Shown here piece after piece: positions 34,398 through 46,647 of a DNA stretch of 64,000 nt (its first letter is position 1; every line of letters begins with the position of its first letter). Where the stretch lies: contig OZ023189.1 of NCBI GenBank assembly GCA_963995505.1, positions 15,151,495-15,215,494 on the forward strand, written 5' to 3'. Below the pieces are notes generated by a model that worked only from the letters and a program-made list of their open reading frames with translations, was not told the DNA's origin and ran no database searches. The position numbers were made by a program, and so were the translations under genes. The DNA comes from Hypericum androsaemum. Taxonomy: Eukaryota > Streptophyta > Magnoliopsida > Malpighiales > Hypericaceae.

Positions 34398-35049
34398 AAA
34401 ACTAAAATTAGCCAAATTAGTTGACTTTTGGTTAACCAGTCAAACTGTTGACCAAGTCAACTCAAAAATTAGGGTTTTTAACCCCAAATCTCCACGGAGT
34501 GGCGGCTGACGGCAGGACCACCACGAAAGGCGGCGAGCGGATGGCTGATGACTCGGGCCTCGGTCATCCGAGCTGGGCGACGGCCAGGATGATGCTTCAC
34601 CGCGGTGGCAGCGGGTTTGGGAGTTCTCTCTCCCCCCCGATGATCTCCTCTCTCCTCTCTCAGATCTCAAACTTCGAACTCCTCCCCGGTGTGGCTCCAG
34701 AGCACGGGGATGGTCGCTTTCTCTAGGCGACGATGGGGTGACGGCGGGTTGCGGGGCATTCTCCTCTCCTCTCCTTGCGCTGGGTTCAGGCAGGAACCCA
34801 AAAAACTCGACAAGCGAGCTTCGCTTACCGCTGTGACGGCTCCTCAAACAGCGATGAAGCGGACGGCGCTATGGCGGGTCTCGACAGAAGGGACGTGGGG
34901 CGGACCTCGGGTGGCAGCTGATCGGGGCGGCGGCCAGCTGTGGTGGTTGGGGGCTCCAAGGGTGATCAGCTCTCGGGTCGGGTTCAAAATCTGATCCTCT
35001 TTTTTTTCGTGTCATATACTCGAGTCTCAGATCTGGCTCTGATACTAAT
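34398..35049 (-). other. untranslated leader of copia element 2, GC-rich
   Basis: Lies between the primer-binding site (35036-35049) and gag. It is GC-rich and unlike the coding part. The section 34398-34660 is duplicated inside the 3' LTR. Reading frames here have no family resemblance. Confidence 0.7.
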
Positions 35050-37153
35050 TGTTAAGAAAAAAGATCGAAACGAGTAAAATACGAGACACAAGAATTACGT
35101 GGAAACCCCAAGACGGGGAGAAAACCACGGGCAAAGGAGAGTCGTCCACTATGTGAGTCCAATCGGTTACAAGGCCTCCGTGAGGGAGGGTTCTCTCTAC
35201 CTCACAACTCTCTACTACACGCAAAAGATCTAGGCTAGACCTGACCACAGTTCGAATTTGGACGAATTCGAATCGAATTTATCCGAATTTATCAAAACAT
35301 TAAACCATATTCAATTCTTCAAAAGACGAATCGAATACGAATTATGAATTTTCAAATTAGAATCGAATTATAATCGAATTTGAATTATAATCGAATTCGA
35401 ATTAATTCTATAATTTTAATACTTAATTAAAAAAATTCTAAAACCTCTAATTTTTTTGGATATTTTGAATATTTTTGTAATATTTTTGAAAAAGTTTAAA
35501 AAGTTATGATATTTTTTGAAAAATTTAAAAACTTTGATTTTTGCTTCAAATATTAAAAAAAATTAGGAATTAGTGTTTAACATTTTTTGGGAAAAAGAAA
35601 TAAACTAAAGATTGGGCTTGCACTTAATGTACCAAATTAAGTTGCCTACGTATCCTTAGCTCCGAAGGAATCAAAGCCCACGTAGTTCTCTTACCTTGAT
35701 AAGCGCTACATATTACCTCCGATATATTACAACATTCTAAAAATGTTAAATGAGATGTAGGATAATAAACACCCGATAAAAGATGTGTAGCATAATTAAA
35801 ACATTCTTGGTTGCGTCGTGATCCACCAAGTCAATGCCCATACTATGAGCCACCACCCTCTCCTTCAATACAAGCTGTTCGATAGGATCGTTTTTAACTT
35901 TCCTCATGCCACCCTTTTGTATAAAGAACATGATCCTCTGCAAATCATGATGTTTTATAAACGTCTACTCAACCGGTGGGATATGTCAGATTTTGTTGTA
36001 GAAGAAAGTAAGAAGAAAGGAGCAAGAAATAGGAAGAGGAAAGTTGAGCTGAGAGAGAAAAATAAACTTTATTTCTCAATCATTTTCGGTATCCGCATGT
36101 CTCCCAGTCGAATACGTTGAATGATGGTGCCAAGTCTAATATTAAAGTACTAGGTTATAAGATAAAAATATAAAATATATAGGCAAATAATGAAAATACC
36201 AAATATAAAATGAAAACTAATCCAAGGTTAATATGGGTGGAATCTCAAGGGAAGCATGAAATACTGAATGGAATTTTGACAGGATAAACAAATATTGAAA
36301 ATATAATCGAAATCAAGATGAATAAATTATAATAAATAGAGAGAGAAAATAGTTTCAAGAAATTGCTCCTTGTTGTTCAAAAAATGGGCGCGGACGGGCT
36401 GCTGCAACTCCCTTGGATGTAGGAGTCGCAGAATGAAGTGACAAGAGGTCACACGGGGCCTCTCCCATCGACAAGTCACTGTCATGGAATACAAAAAGAG
36501 AGAGTTGGTGATTTAGTAGGGAGGGGTAATTATATAGTAATATGAGTAATTATATGAGAAATATGACTAATATATCTAATTAGTAAACTTGAGGGAGAAT
36601 TTATATAGCTCAAATTATCAATAAGAGAAGTAGAGAATTGAGATTGGAATGTGTAAAATTTGAAGAATAAGAGGTGGTATTTATAGAGTTGTGAAGAAAT
36701 TGTGAATTTATAAATTTTTTTTAAAAAGTACCAACAGTAAAAAAAGGTAACTTGGGGATTAAAACGGTAACAAAAAAAATGGTAACAAAAAATGGCAATT
36801 TGCCCCTGGCGCTGACGTCAGCGAAATTCAAATTCACCCCCCTAAATTTTTATGAATTCGAATCGAATTCGATAAACGAATTCGATTCGAATTCGCCGGT
36901 TTGACGAATTATAAAAAACTTGAACCGTATTCAATTCTTATCATGACGAATTCGAATCGAACTTTTTGACGAATCGAATTATTGTCGAATCGAATCGAAT
37001 TTTTTACGAATCGAATCGAATCGAATCACGAATCGGATTCAATTCATGGCCAGGTCTAATCTAGGCATATGCCGATATATATAGGAGATTATTACCCTAC
37101 TCTAAATAGGAATAAAGTACTAATTTGTCTATAATTTGAGACAAACTCTAACA
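35050..37153 (-). repeat. 5' LTR of copia element 2, split by a hAT element
   Basis: LTR sequence 35050-35235 continues at 37059-37153 after the hAT insertion, with the 8 bases atctaggc present on both sides as the hAT target duplication. The two parts together match the 3' LTR apart from that copy's leader insertion. Confidence 0.92.
35236..37058. mobile_element. non-autonomous hAT element, deletion derivative of the copy at 46181-49350
   Basis: Ends TAGACCTGACCA and TGGCCAGGTCTA form the inverted repeat. The 8-bp duplication atctaggc (35228-35235 and 37059-37066) is perfect. The terminal 450-550 bp on each side match the coding hAT at 46181-49350, including arrays of gaattcgaatcgaat motifs. 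The middle keeps only a remnant of the transposase (about 35700-35806 matches 47391-47487). About 700 bp of unrelated sequence (35806-36510) has been taken up. Confidence 0.94.
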
Positions 37154-37158
37154 CTTGC

Positions 37159-38916
37159 CTTAGACATAAATGTGAATATTCTCCCTGGCAAGTGAAAAAT
37201 TCCCTTCTCGCTCATGATTCCAGTTTCAACATCGTATTATTCCTACTTAACTAATAGGTTTGAAGTCGAATCATAAAAAAATATATTTATTAAAAAATTT
37301 AGATTAGTCGATAGTCCGAAATCTAAACCAAAAATATTATTCAATCTCACAAGCACCTTAGGTTTTTGTGGGAAAGACAAATATAGAAAAGCTAATTAAT
37401 AATGGTGGTGGAAGTGCACCTACACGTATACTGTTTAATTTGTCACCTTATATTATAATCTTTACACTTTGCGATGTGTAACAAATGAAGAGAGGGAGGA
37501 TGGTGACTCATCGATCCGTACCTCCCACCCAAACACCCATTATTCCATAATGGCGATTAGTCCCACTTTACGTTTCCCCAAACTGTGGGATTCCTTTTTC
37601 TGTTTCAACTTTCAATCGGTGGCTGAAAACGTTTAAAAGGACATCTGCAAGGGCACATTATATTGTTACGGAATCGAGTACTTTAACGTAAAAGATATCA
37701 TCTATTTAATAACATCCGTTTCTTTGATAATCAAATATTTTTTTGATTATTCTTAAAAAATATTTAGTATTTAACAACACTATTGATATAATGTACACGT
37801 GTAGATTTGGCATAATCGTTTTGGTAGATAGTAAAACTTATCAAAGAAAGACACGTCATATTTATTAGTTAAAGGAAGTGGGAGTCAAAGAACATTTAGT
37901 CAAACGGTAAATGATATTGACAATTTTAAAGAGATCCAAGTTCAAGCTCTAGCAAGTATAATAATAATACAAAACTTTGCAAGTGGAAGTCTGATGAGAT
38001 GATCTCGGGATTTGTTGTACTTGTATGACTATCTAATTGAAGATACGACCGAAAAAATCAAGTCTTGCAAATTTTAGCTCGATGTAGTTTCAATCTTGAG
38101 GGGGCATGCCGGAAAATCGGACATTATATTTAAATGTATAAGTGAAAAGAACTCCAACTATCAATTGTCTTAAAAGTTCTGATTGAAGATGAATATTCTA
38201 ACAATTTTTTTATCATTTGTTTACTGTTGTACGTGACCTTAATAAACTTTATCTAGAGGATTTAGTAGTACCTTTGGTTTTCTCCCGGCTTATTTTGCTT
38301 AGTTTGTTGCCGGCCAGGCGATATTTTTGTTAAGTAGATGAAATTTTATTTCCCATGTGAATTTACAACCTTGAGTAACTCCATGTTCAGTTCTAACTAT
38401 ACAACTAATTACAGGAGCTATTTAACAAGTCAAAAAAAATTATAATTCGCCTCGCAAAATTTTTGAAGTGTCGGTCTAAGATAACCATTTTCGAATCCGA
38501 TAGACTGTGGAATGCAAAATTCTGTGTACCATGTACGAGACCTTGTCACTCATAGTCATACCTCACCTTATCTAATTGGACCAACTTGAGAGAGGATACT
38601 CAATGTCATCTCCGACGCATCATTGCACCCCAACAATCTTGCTGAAATAATGCCATAAGAGTCTTGGTACGTAGGTGATTAGCAATTAATTAGTCACACC
38701 GAGGTGGCCAACGCGAAATTTCCATTCTGACATTTTTTTCCTTAAGTAATTTCTTTTATAGACCCAAGCTTAGATTTAATTGTCCAATTTTTTTTATATA
38801 ATCTTTAATTACTGAGCTAGGTTTAAATGATTTTGTTTTGACCTATTTTTCATCGTGTTGTTATTCTTTTTTTACAAATAAATATATACTAAAAACCCTA
38901 GAACAAGTTATAAAAA
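37159..38916. other. AT-rich intergenic region
   Basis: No gene or bounded element is recognised. Confidence 0.5.
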
Positions 38917-39902
38917 GGGAAAAGTCCACTTTAGTACCCTGTGGTATCGCCCAAAATCACTTTAGTTCCCTGTGGTAAAAAACCGACCAATCGAGTCATA
39001 CTTATTCCAATTAACATCAAAAAGGGCCTCGGGCAGCTGCCCGGAGCTTCCCGGATCTGCCCGAACCCTGCCCCGGCTACGTGGCTAGCCACGTCACCAA
39101 TTTTTGATGACGTGGCGCCACGTGGAGAGGAGGAGGAGGAGGAGGACGCGGGGAGGAGGAGGAGGAGGAGGAGGAGGAGGAGGAGAGGAGGAGGAGGAGG
39201 ACGCGGAGGAGGAGGAGGAGAGGAGGAGGAGGAGGAGGAGGAGGTGGGGGAGGAGGAGGAGGAGGACGCGGAGGGGAGGAGGACGCGGAGGACGAGGAGG
39301 AGGAGGAGGAGGAGGAGGAGGAGGACGCGGAGGAGGAGGAGGAGGAGGAGGAGGAGGCGGAGGAGGAGTAGGAGGAGGAGTAGGAGGAGGACGCGGAGGA
39401 GGACGCGGAGGAGGAGGAGGAGGAGGAGGAGGAGGAGGTGGGGGAGGAGGAGGAGGAGGAGGACGCGGAGGGGAGGAGGAGGAGGAGGCGGAGGAGGACG
39501 CTGAAGAGGAGGAGGAGGAGGAGAGGAGGTGGGGGAGGAGGAGGAGGAGGAGGAGGACGCGGAGGGGAGGAGGAGGAGGAGGAGGAGGAGGACGCGGAGG
39601 AGGAGGAGGAGGAGGTGGAGGAGGACGCGGAGGAGGAGGAGGACGCGGAGGAGGACGCGGAGGAGGAGGAGGAGGAGGGAAGGAGGAGGAGGTCCACGTG
39701 GCGCCACGTCATCAAAAATTGGTGACGTGGCTAGCCACGTAGCCCGGGCAGGGTTCGGGCAGATCCGGGCAGCTCCGGGCAGCTGCCCGAGGCCCTTTTT
39801 GATGTTAATTGGAATAAGTATGACTCGATTGGTCGGTTTTTTACCACAGGGTACTAAAGTGATTTTGGGCGATACTACAGGATACTAAAGTGGACTTTTC
39901 CC
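38917..39902. mobile_element. inverted-repeat element with a (GGA)n core
   Basis: Arms of about 200 bp (38917-39124 and 39693-39902) start GGGAAAAGTCCACTTTAGT and are nearly perfect inverted copies. Each arm contains the palindromes ACGTGGCTAGCCACGT and ACGTGGCGCCACGT. Between the arms lies about 560 bp of almost pure GGA/GAG repeat broken by ACGC and GGTGGG interruptions. I see no convincing target duplication. The end sequence resembles that of the MULE at 56907 (GGAAAAAGTACAGTTTA), so it is probably a MULE-type or foldback element. The long Glu/Arg/Gly or Ser/Pro/Leu frames are artefacts of the repeat. Confidence 0.85.
39125..39692. repeat. (GGA)n purine-only microsatellite
   Basis: Strand-asymmetric homopurine tract, plus strand G/A only except for scattered C in gacgcgg and T in gtgggg or agtagg. 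Several higher-order repeats are visible, such as gtgggggaggagg recurring at about 39243, 39438 and 39529. Confidence 0.95.
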
Positions 39903-41169
39903 AATAATAAATGTTTGTTCCTGGAACACAAGTTTCGCATATATTGTTTCTATATTAAGATTTAATTTATCTACTTGGTCTCTTTTCACTTGGAATTCTA
40001 TTGGATTTTTTTACGAGATTTAAAAACAATATACAGGTTCTCTCTTTTAGAGCAGCTCTGGTACCTTTGAGTTGTGTTTGGTTCCATAGCTTGGACATGA
40101 CTAGACAAATTTTTTTGTCTAAGTCTATGTTTGGCACATGAAATGGACGGAAAAAAATTGAAAGTTTTTTCTAACCTATTCCCAATTTCTCGTCCCATTT
40201 ATTTCCATGAGACAGAAAATTGTGTCCAAGGACATAAATCTATTCTGATATGTTTTTACCATATAACCCTAAACTCTTTTTTTTTATTTTTTTACTAAGT
40301 TTAACCCAATTATGACTAATTATTTTCTATAATATATGATTTTTGGGTCTCATATACAATTATTTTTAATTCTTGTATACTCATTTAAATTTTCTAAATT
40401 TTATATTTCGGATACAAATCTATATAATGATATAAAATAGTTAATTAAAATATTTGATTAATACACATACATATAAAATGGTTAATTTGGATATTTAAAA
40501 ACACGACTCCGTTGTACACTGTTCATGTACCAAGCTTTCTTAATAATGCTTATACCTAAAAAAAAATACATATTTGTCAAATTATGTGTCCATATATTAA
40601 AAATATTTGTATTGATCTGAATTTGTAAGGATGTTTTTTGAAGAATTTAGTTTTAATGTTGATTTTTTATGCAATGATTTTGTTTTTATAGTATAATAAT
40701 TTTTAATGTAACTGCGATGATCGATTTTACTCGAATTAATGAATATTCTCTTTTGTTGTCACGATGGGTAATTTTATCTTTAATAAAATTTTACACTGAA
40801 CTATTACACATACTAAACAAAAAACTTGATTTATTTAATCATATACTGATATTACTAAACTTTTTTTTTGAGCCAGTTGATATTACTAAACATAGGGCTA
40901 TCAAATATGTTCTATCATGTATCTCTAATCCTATGCACCTTTGATGATAAGCGTATCCACAGTCAAGGAAAAGTGATTTATGGCAAGGGAAGGCCCATTT
41001 TAGTATAGCCCAGCCCCGGTCGAAATAGCCATACTCCATCCGTGCAGTGGGCCATAAGAGCCCATTTCATAATGTTGAACAAACCTAATCAAAATTTATT
41101 TTCCCCGGCCCTTAAACTTGGTTATATATTGTGCCATTGAGCTTGTTTTATATTTGACGCCGTTAAATT
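39903..41169. other. AT-rich intergenic region
   Basis: No gene is recognised. The sequence ends where gypsy reverse-transcriptase similarity begins. Confidence 0.5.
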
Positions 41170-41175
41170 GTGGTG

Positions 41176-43430
41176 TACAGCAAGACATTAGAGGAACATG
41201 TGCACCACCTACGATAAGTGTTCAAAGCGTTGGAGGAGAACCAACTATTTGTGAAGAAAGAGAAGTGTATGTTCGCACAAACGGAGGTGTCTTTCCTTGG
41301 CCACTTTGTTCGAGGAGGACGCCTACGGATGGATCCTAAGAAGGTGGAGGCAATTCGAGCGTGGGAACCACCACGAAGGTCCCCGCGTTGCAGTCCTTCC
41401 TTGGGTTGGCGAACTACTATCGAAAGTTTGTCAAGGGGTACTCAGCGATTGCCACCCCATTGATGGACCTAACAAAGAAAGACCGAGCATGGAAGTGGGA
41501 CGACGGGTGCCAAGAGGCCTTTGAAAAATTAAAGACAGCGATGACGGAGGAGCCGGTGCTAGCCTTACCCCATACGAGGTATAAACTGACGCCTCTAACT
41601 TTACTATTGGGGGTGTTTTGATGCAAGATGGTCATCCAATTGCGTATGAAAGTCGCAAGCTGAATGACACCGAGAGGCGCTATACTATCACAGAGAAGGA
41701 GATGACCGCGGTGGTGCACTGCCTTCGAACGTGGAGACACTACTTGCTGGGTTCGAAGTTCGTGGTTAAGACAGACAATGTGGTAACAAGTTACTTCGTG
41801 ACGTAAAAGAAGATCTCGCCGAAACAAGCAAAATGGCAAGACTTCCTCGCGGAGTTTGATTTCGTGATGGAGTACAAGATGGGAAAGACCAATGTGGTGG
41901 CTGACGCACTTAGTCGCAAGACCGAGTTGGCCGTGATTGCTACGACAAGCCTACCGCAATCGCCCTTGATGAACAGGATAAAGGAGGGGATGGGGCACGA
42001 CCCTATCGTGGAGTAGTTATGATCGCAAGTGCGTGATGGTAAGACTCGTAGATTCTGGGAGAAGGACGGGCTGCTCTACACCATCAGAAACAAGTTGTTC
42101 ATACTGTGGTGGGGAGGCTTACGAAGGGAGATCATTCAGGAGTGTCACGATATAAAGTGGGTTGGACACCCCAGAATGGCGCGCACCTAGGCGCTTGTTG
42201 AAGAAAGCTTTTATTGGCCGAAGATGCAAGACGATATCGAACTCTACGTTTGGACGTGCTTGGTGTGCCAACAAGACAAGGTGGAGCAAACAAGGCCTGG
42301 AGGGTTGCTTGAACCATTGCCGATACCTGAGAGGCCATGTGAAAGTGTCTCGATGGACTTCATCGTAGGTCTTCCGAAATCATAAGGTTACAGAACAATC
42401 ATCGTGGTGGTGGACATGTTCTCTAAGTGTGGGGTGTTCATCGCTGCATCGAAGGAGTGCATAGTGGAAGAGACGACAAAGTTGTTTTTCAAGAACGTCA
42501 TCAAGTATTGGGGCGTGCCGAAGTCTATAGTGAGTGATCGTGATTCGCAGTTCATTGGACGCTTTTGGAGGGAGCTCTTCAAGATTATGGGGTCTAACCT
42601 CAACTTCTCATCAGTGGTACATCTGCAGACTGATGGACAGACGGAGCGGGTGAATGGGTGTTGCAGATCTATCTCTGCCACTACATCAACGCCAACCAAC
42701 TAGATTGGGCGAAGTTGCTGGACATGGCGCAATTCTCCTACAACTTGCATTGGAGTGAGGCGATGCAAGCAAGTCTGTTTGAGATCGCAACAGGGCAACA
42801 AGCCCTCACTCTGTCAACACTTGTGATAGGATACACGAGCGTAAGCCCTACTGCCTACCGTTTCCCCAAGGATTGGCATGAGAAGACAGAGATGGCGAAG
42901 GCCTATTTGGCCCGAGCCTAGAAGAAGATGAAGAAGTGAGCGGACACTAAGCGGAGGGATGTGTCCTTTAAGGAGGGAGACTTTGTGCTAGTTAAACTCC
43001 TAGCGCACCAGTCCAAGGCCGCGCAGAAGCTAAACAAGGCCTTGATAAGGTATTACGAAGACCCTTTTCGAGTCATGGAGCGAGTAGGAAAGGTGGCGTA
43101 CAGACTTGATCTACCGAGCAATCTGAAGTTTTACCCGGTGTTTCACGTCAGTCTGCTCAAGCCTTACCAGGCGGATAAGGAGGATCCAAGTCGCCAGGAG
43201 TCGCAGGGAGTCCCAACCAACATCCACTCCCATTACAATAGGGAGATAGAGAAGATCAAGGTACGATGAGTCATTCGAGTAAGGGGACCCAACCCGAGCT
43301 ACAAGGAGTATCTCATTTAATGGAAAGGACAATCGGACAGCGAGGCTAGGTTGGAAAGAGACTACGACCTATAGAAATTTTGTGAGAAGATTGCCGAGTT
43401 TGAAGTCACGACGAGGGCGTCGCGAAACTA
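41176..43430 (+). pseudogene. gypsy RT end, RNase H, integrase and chromodomain (multiple stops)
   Basis: Reading through several frames: FLGHFVRGGRLRMDPKKVEAI and LQSFLGLANYYRKFVKGYS (reverse transcriptase thumb), then AYESRKLN and EKEMTAVVHCLRTWRHYL (RNase H), VADALSRK, HPRM (integrase zinc finger), MDFIVGLPKS and SIVSDRDSQF (integrase core acidic residues), and QTDGQTERVN. At the end a chromodomain reads REIEKIKVR, then YKEYLI and WKGQSDSEA. At least six in-frame stops or frameshifts are present. The chromodomain places it among chromoviruses. Confidence 0.88.
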
Positions 43431-43442
43431 AGTGGGGGAGAA

Positions 43443-44042
43443 TATTACACCTCGCACCTCCAGGGCCAGCTAGACATGCGAGGAGGTGCGAGTAAGGAGG
43501 CCTTCCTGGCACACAACAAAGAGCCACGAAGGGGAAGACCGATTTGTGAAGAGTTGCGAAGGAGAACATAGCTAGCCATCGAAGGGTTGCGAGCCAGCCA
43601 ACGAAGGGTTGCGATGGGCTCACAACCTAGGCATGAAGGGCTGCGACGAAAAGGAAAGAATGGCACTAAAGGGCTGTCAGGGGCCACGAAATAGGCCACC
43701 CAGTAGGTCAAGTTGGCCAAATTGTAAGCACCAAAGGTGCCCCTTTAGTGTAGGCTTGTACATGGCCTTTCAGCCAAGAGTTGTAAAGAACGGGGCCTGC
43801 CCACATTGTGTATAAATAGGCCGACCCCCACCACTTGTATCATCCAGAAATATTGAGTAATAAAGCATTTACGTTTTGTGCATTTCTTGTTCCGAAAAGT
43901 GTGAGTGTGAGTTACAGAAATTCTGAGGCATACTAACCTCTTTCTGCGAGAGAGAGTGTAAGTGTGGTAGTGAAGGCTGACTTGGGGGCAAGATAACCTC
44001 GAGTGCTGGCACGACTAAGCGAGAAACAAGTTTATGCGTGAC
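43443..44042 (+). repeat. presumed 3' LTR of the gypsy element
   Basis: Begins just after the purine tract. It contains a TATA-like tataaata (43812) and aataaa (43858), the usual LTR promoter and polyadenylation signals. The right end is uncertain because no second LTR is present for comparison. Confidence 0.6.
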
Positions 44043-44045
44043 ACG

Positions 44046-45054
44046 TGGATGTGGGTAGCCTTATTTTTCTGTTTGCATATTTTTATTACCGAATTTTAAA
44101 ATAGTTGCATTTACGAATTCAATATATGTATTGGATTAATCATTCATCACTAGCTGATCTATACATTTTTAAGGGTAAATTATGCCATAATTACATTTGA
44201 CGAGTTCGAATCCTGAACTTTTTTATTTCACTATCTTTGTCCATTGATTTATATATTTAGCTATCCTTTTCAAAATATATGTATTGTTTTTAAAAAAATG
44301 ACTAAGAGAGCGATAAGAGATTTCTCTCAGAGTAGATTGGTCTAACTGGTCGGACTACTAGTCAGACCAAAGTTTTTAAATACTATATAATAATAGTTAA
44401 TGATAGAAAAAAATACACCACTTTATTTGTTTTTAAATAAAAATATCACCACTTTCTCACTCCTCACACTACCAAATGCACCACTTTCCAAGCCAATCCC
44501 ACTTCCCCATGTGAATTCCAATTTCCTAAAACCACCCACACCCACAATCGCAACCCACCCCAATCTAGGTCATAGAATAAATAATTAATTTCACTCTCAT
44601 CCACACCCAACCCAATCCAATTAAATATTTTCCTACCGCACTCACAACTCATCCCAACCTAGGCCACAGAGTTAACAATTAATTTCTATCTCATCTATAT
44701 GTTATCTTTTATCATTATATATATATATATATATAAATTATAATAAATATACGACAATGAATATTCCATAATTATAACAAGAAAAATAATAATAAAGTAA
44801 CAATATTAAGATTACAAAAGTTGGGATACAAAATTAGAAAGAAATAAATCAAACTACAAATAGATGCTTAAATGATAAATTATAAATTCGAAAGATGCAA
44901 ATTTGAATATTATTTATTTTTAGTTTTGTTAAAGATAACTTTAATTTTTATAAAACCACAAATAATATCCACAAAAATCTATTTATACGAATAACATTAT
45001 GTCAAGTATAACTAAAGTAGATTGAAAAGAAAAAAATATATTAAGAATTAGGGG
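44046..45054. other. AT-rich intergenic region
   Basis: Contains an (AT)n microsatellite at about 44719-44736 and two imperfect copies of a cacccacaacccaatcc-like segment (44520-44680). No gene is recognised. Confidence 0.5.
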
Positions 45055-45062
45055 CCGAGGCC

Positions 45063-46012
45063 TAGGGATGGCAATTAGACCCTTATCCTGAGGGTCTACC
45101 CTGATCCAGACCCGAAGGGTCCAAGATCCGTTGACTTTGACCGGGTCTAGACCTTGATTCTGCCCGGATCCTGATATTTTAAAAGGATAAGGGCATGGAT
45201 ATGGATCTATAGGATCATGCCCTAATCTTACCCGAATTTTATAAATTAATATTAAAATAATTTATATGTATATTAATTATTAGACATAATACCAAATTTC
45301 CAATTTTTTTGGTAGCAAATATTCTTTACTAAAACAATAGTTCAAAACAGAGCAAGCACAAAAAGAAAGAAGTGATACAGGGCCCTGATATTTACATCAG
45401 TTACAAACAACCCCAGCCTCGACCAAAACGTTCCCTCAATCTCAAGAGGTGAAGATGAGGGACCTATAAATCCTTGTAGGCAATCAAGAAATTGAGCAAT
45501 GATGATTGTGAATGATCGAGCCATTTATCCAAAGAATTCACTCTTGAGCATGAAAGAAGACAGAATGGAGGAGAAGCTCATTATCGCACCTCGCCTTATT
45601 AAAGATAATACTGTACGAAGCAGCCACAAGATAATATTGTATGAAGCAGCCACATGCCCCATGTAATAGCAGCTAAAATTACCAACAAAATTCTCAATTT
45701 TAACTTACCCAACTTCAACTTTTTTTGGATTTGCTTGTTTGGTTTCTTTGTATTGATTTGTTTAATGCATGAAAATGTCTCACTGCTATTTAAAAATTAT
45801 CAAAAGATAATTTAATTTTAAAAAATTAAATATTTTAAAAAAATTGGACCCGCGGGCCGCCCAGATCCTGCCCAGTTTTTTAGGACCCAGATCCTGCCCA
45901 AATCCTTATTTTTAAAGAGGATAAGGGTAAAGATCTGCATCCACCTTTTAAAAAGAGGATAAGGATATAGATCCTATGGATCCTACCCGGATTCTGCCCA
46001 TTTCCATCCCTA
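45063..46012. mobile_element. non-autonomous hAT element (950 bp)
   Basis: Ends TAGGGATGGCAATTAG and (complement) TAGGGATGGAAATGGG, with subterminal inverted repeats rich in ggatcc/gggtctg motifs. The 8-bp duplication ccgaggcc (45055-45062 and 46013-46020) is perfect. The middle (45330-45660) has an unplaced 60-residue minus frame. No transposase is encoded. Confidence 0.92.
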
Positions 46013-46647
46013 CCGAGGCCACAACCCAAGGCATGTCGGCCCCCTGAGGCCGCGGCTCGACCCCGCTTTTGCACTAATTTTTTTTTGTCTGCTAACGGGC
46101 GGGCCCAACCCTAGGGCTACGGATGCACATCGTCTAAGTCACTTTTGGCTTTTTCTTGTCTCTCCCAAGTCAATTCCACTTAGACCTTACCACGGTTCGA
46201 ATTTGGACGAATTCGAATTCGAATTTATCAAAACATTAAACCATATTCAATTCTTCAAAAGACGAATCGAATACGAATTATGAAGTTTCGAATTAGAATC
46301 GAATTATAATCAAATTCGAATTATAATCGAATTCGAATTAATTCTATAATTTTAATACTTAATTAAAAAATTCTAAAACCTCTAATTTTTTGGATATTTT
46401 GAATATTTTTGTAATATTTTCGAAAAAGTTTAAAAACTTTTGATTTTTTTTAAAAATTCAAAAACTTTGATTTTTGCTTCAAATATTAAAAAAAAATTAG
46501 GAATTAGTGTTTAACATTTTTTGGGAAAAAGAAATAAACTAAAGTTTGGGCTTGCACTTAATGTACCAAATTAAGTTGCATACGTATCCTTAGCTCTGAA
46601 GGAATCAAAGCCCACGTAGTTCTGTTACCTTTATGGAGCTAACTCAC

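Larger units (their letters stand above)
30080..37153 (-). mobile_element. Ty1/copia element 2, near-complete, with a hAT insertion in its 5' LTR
   Basis: LTRs at 30080-30605 (3') and 35050-37153 (5', interrupted) have TG...CA ends. A perfect 5-bp duplication cttgc flanks the element (30075-30079 and 37154-37158). The purine tract (tccaaggtggagatt on the minus strand) abuts the 3' LTR. A primer-binding site (AGTATCAGAGCC) abuts the 5' LTR. In order on the minus strand come gag, protease, integrase, reverse transcriptase and a truncated RNase H. Without the hAT insertion the element is about 5.2 kb. Stops, a frameshift and deletions make it immobile on its own. Confidence 0.93.
41170..44045 (+). 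mobile_element. 5'-truncated Ty3/gypsy chromovirus-type element
   Basis: Plus-strand polyprotein remains start in the last part of the reverse transcriptase and run through RNase H, integrase and chromodomain. A purine tract (gtgggggagaat, about 43431-43442) and a presumed 3' LTR follow. The 5' LTR, gag, protease and the reverse-transcriptase catalytic part are missing from the window side, so this is a truncated copy. Confidence 0.88.

Noticed and set aside
38931..39888. Long overlapping frames of Ser/Leu/Pro or Glu/Arg/Gly repeats on both strands
   Set aside because: They are translations of the (GGA)n microsatellite in all frames. There is no domain, and the frames run into the inverted arms.
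38908..39911. 9-bp target duplication for the (GGA)n element
   Set aside because: The flanks ttataaaaa and aataataaa agree at only 4 to 5 of 9 positions, no better than chance in AT-rich DNA.
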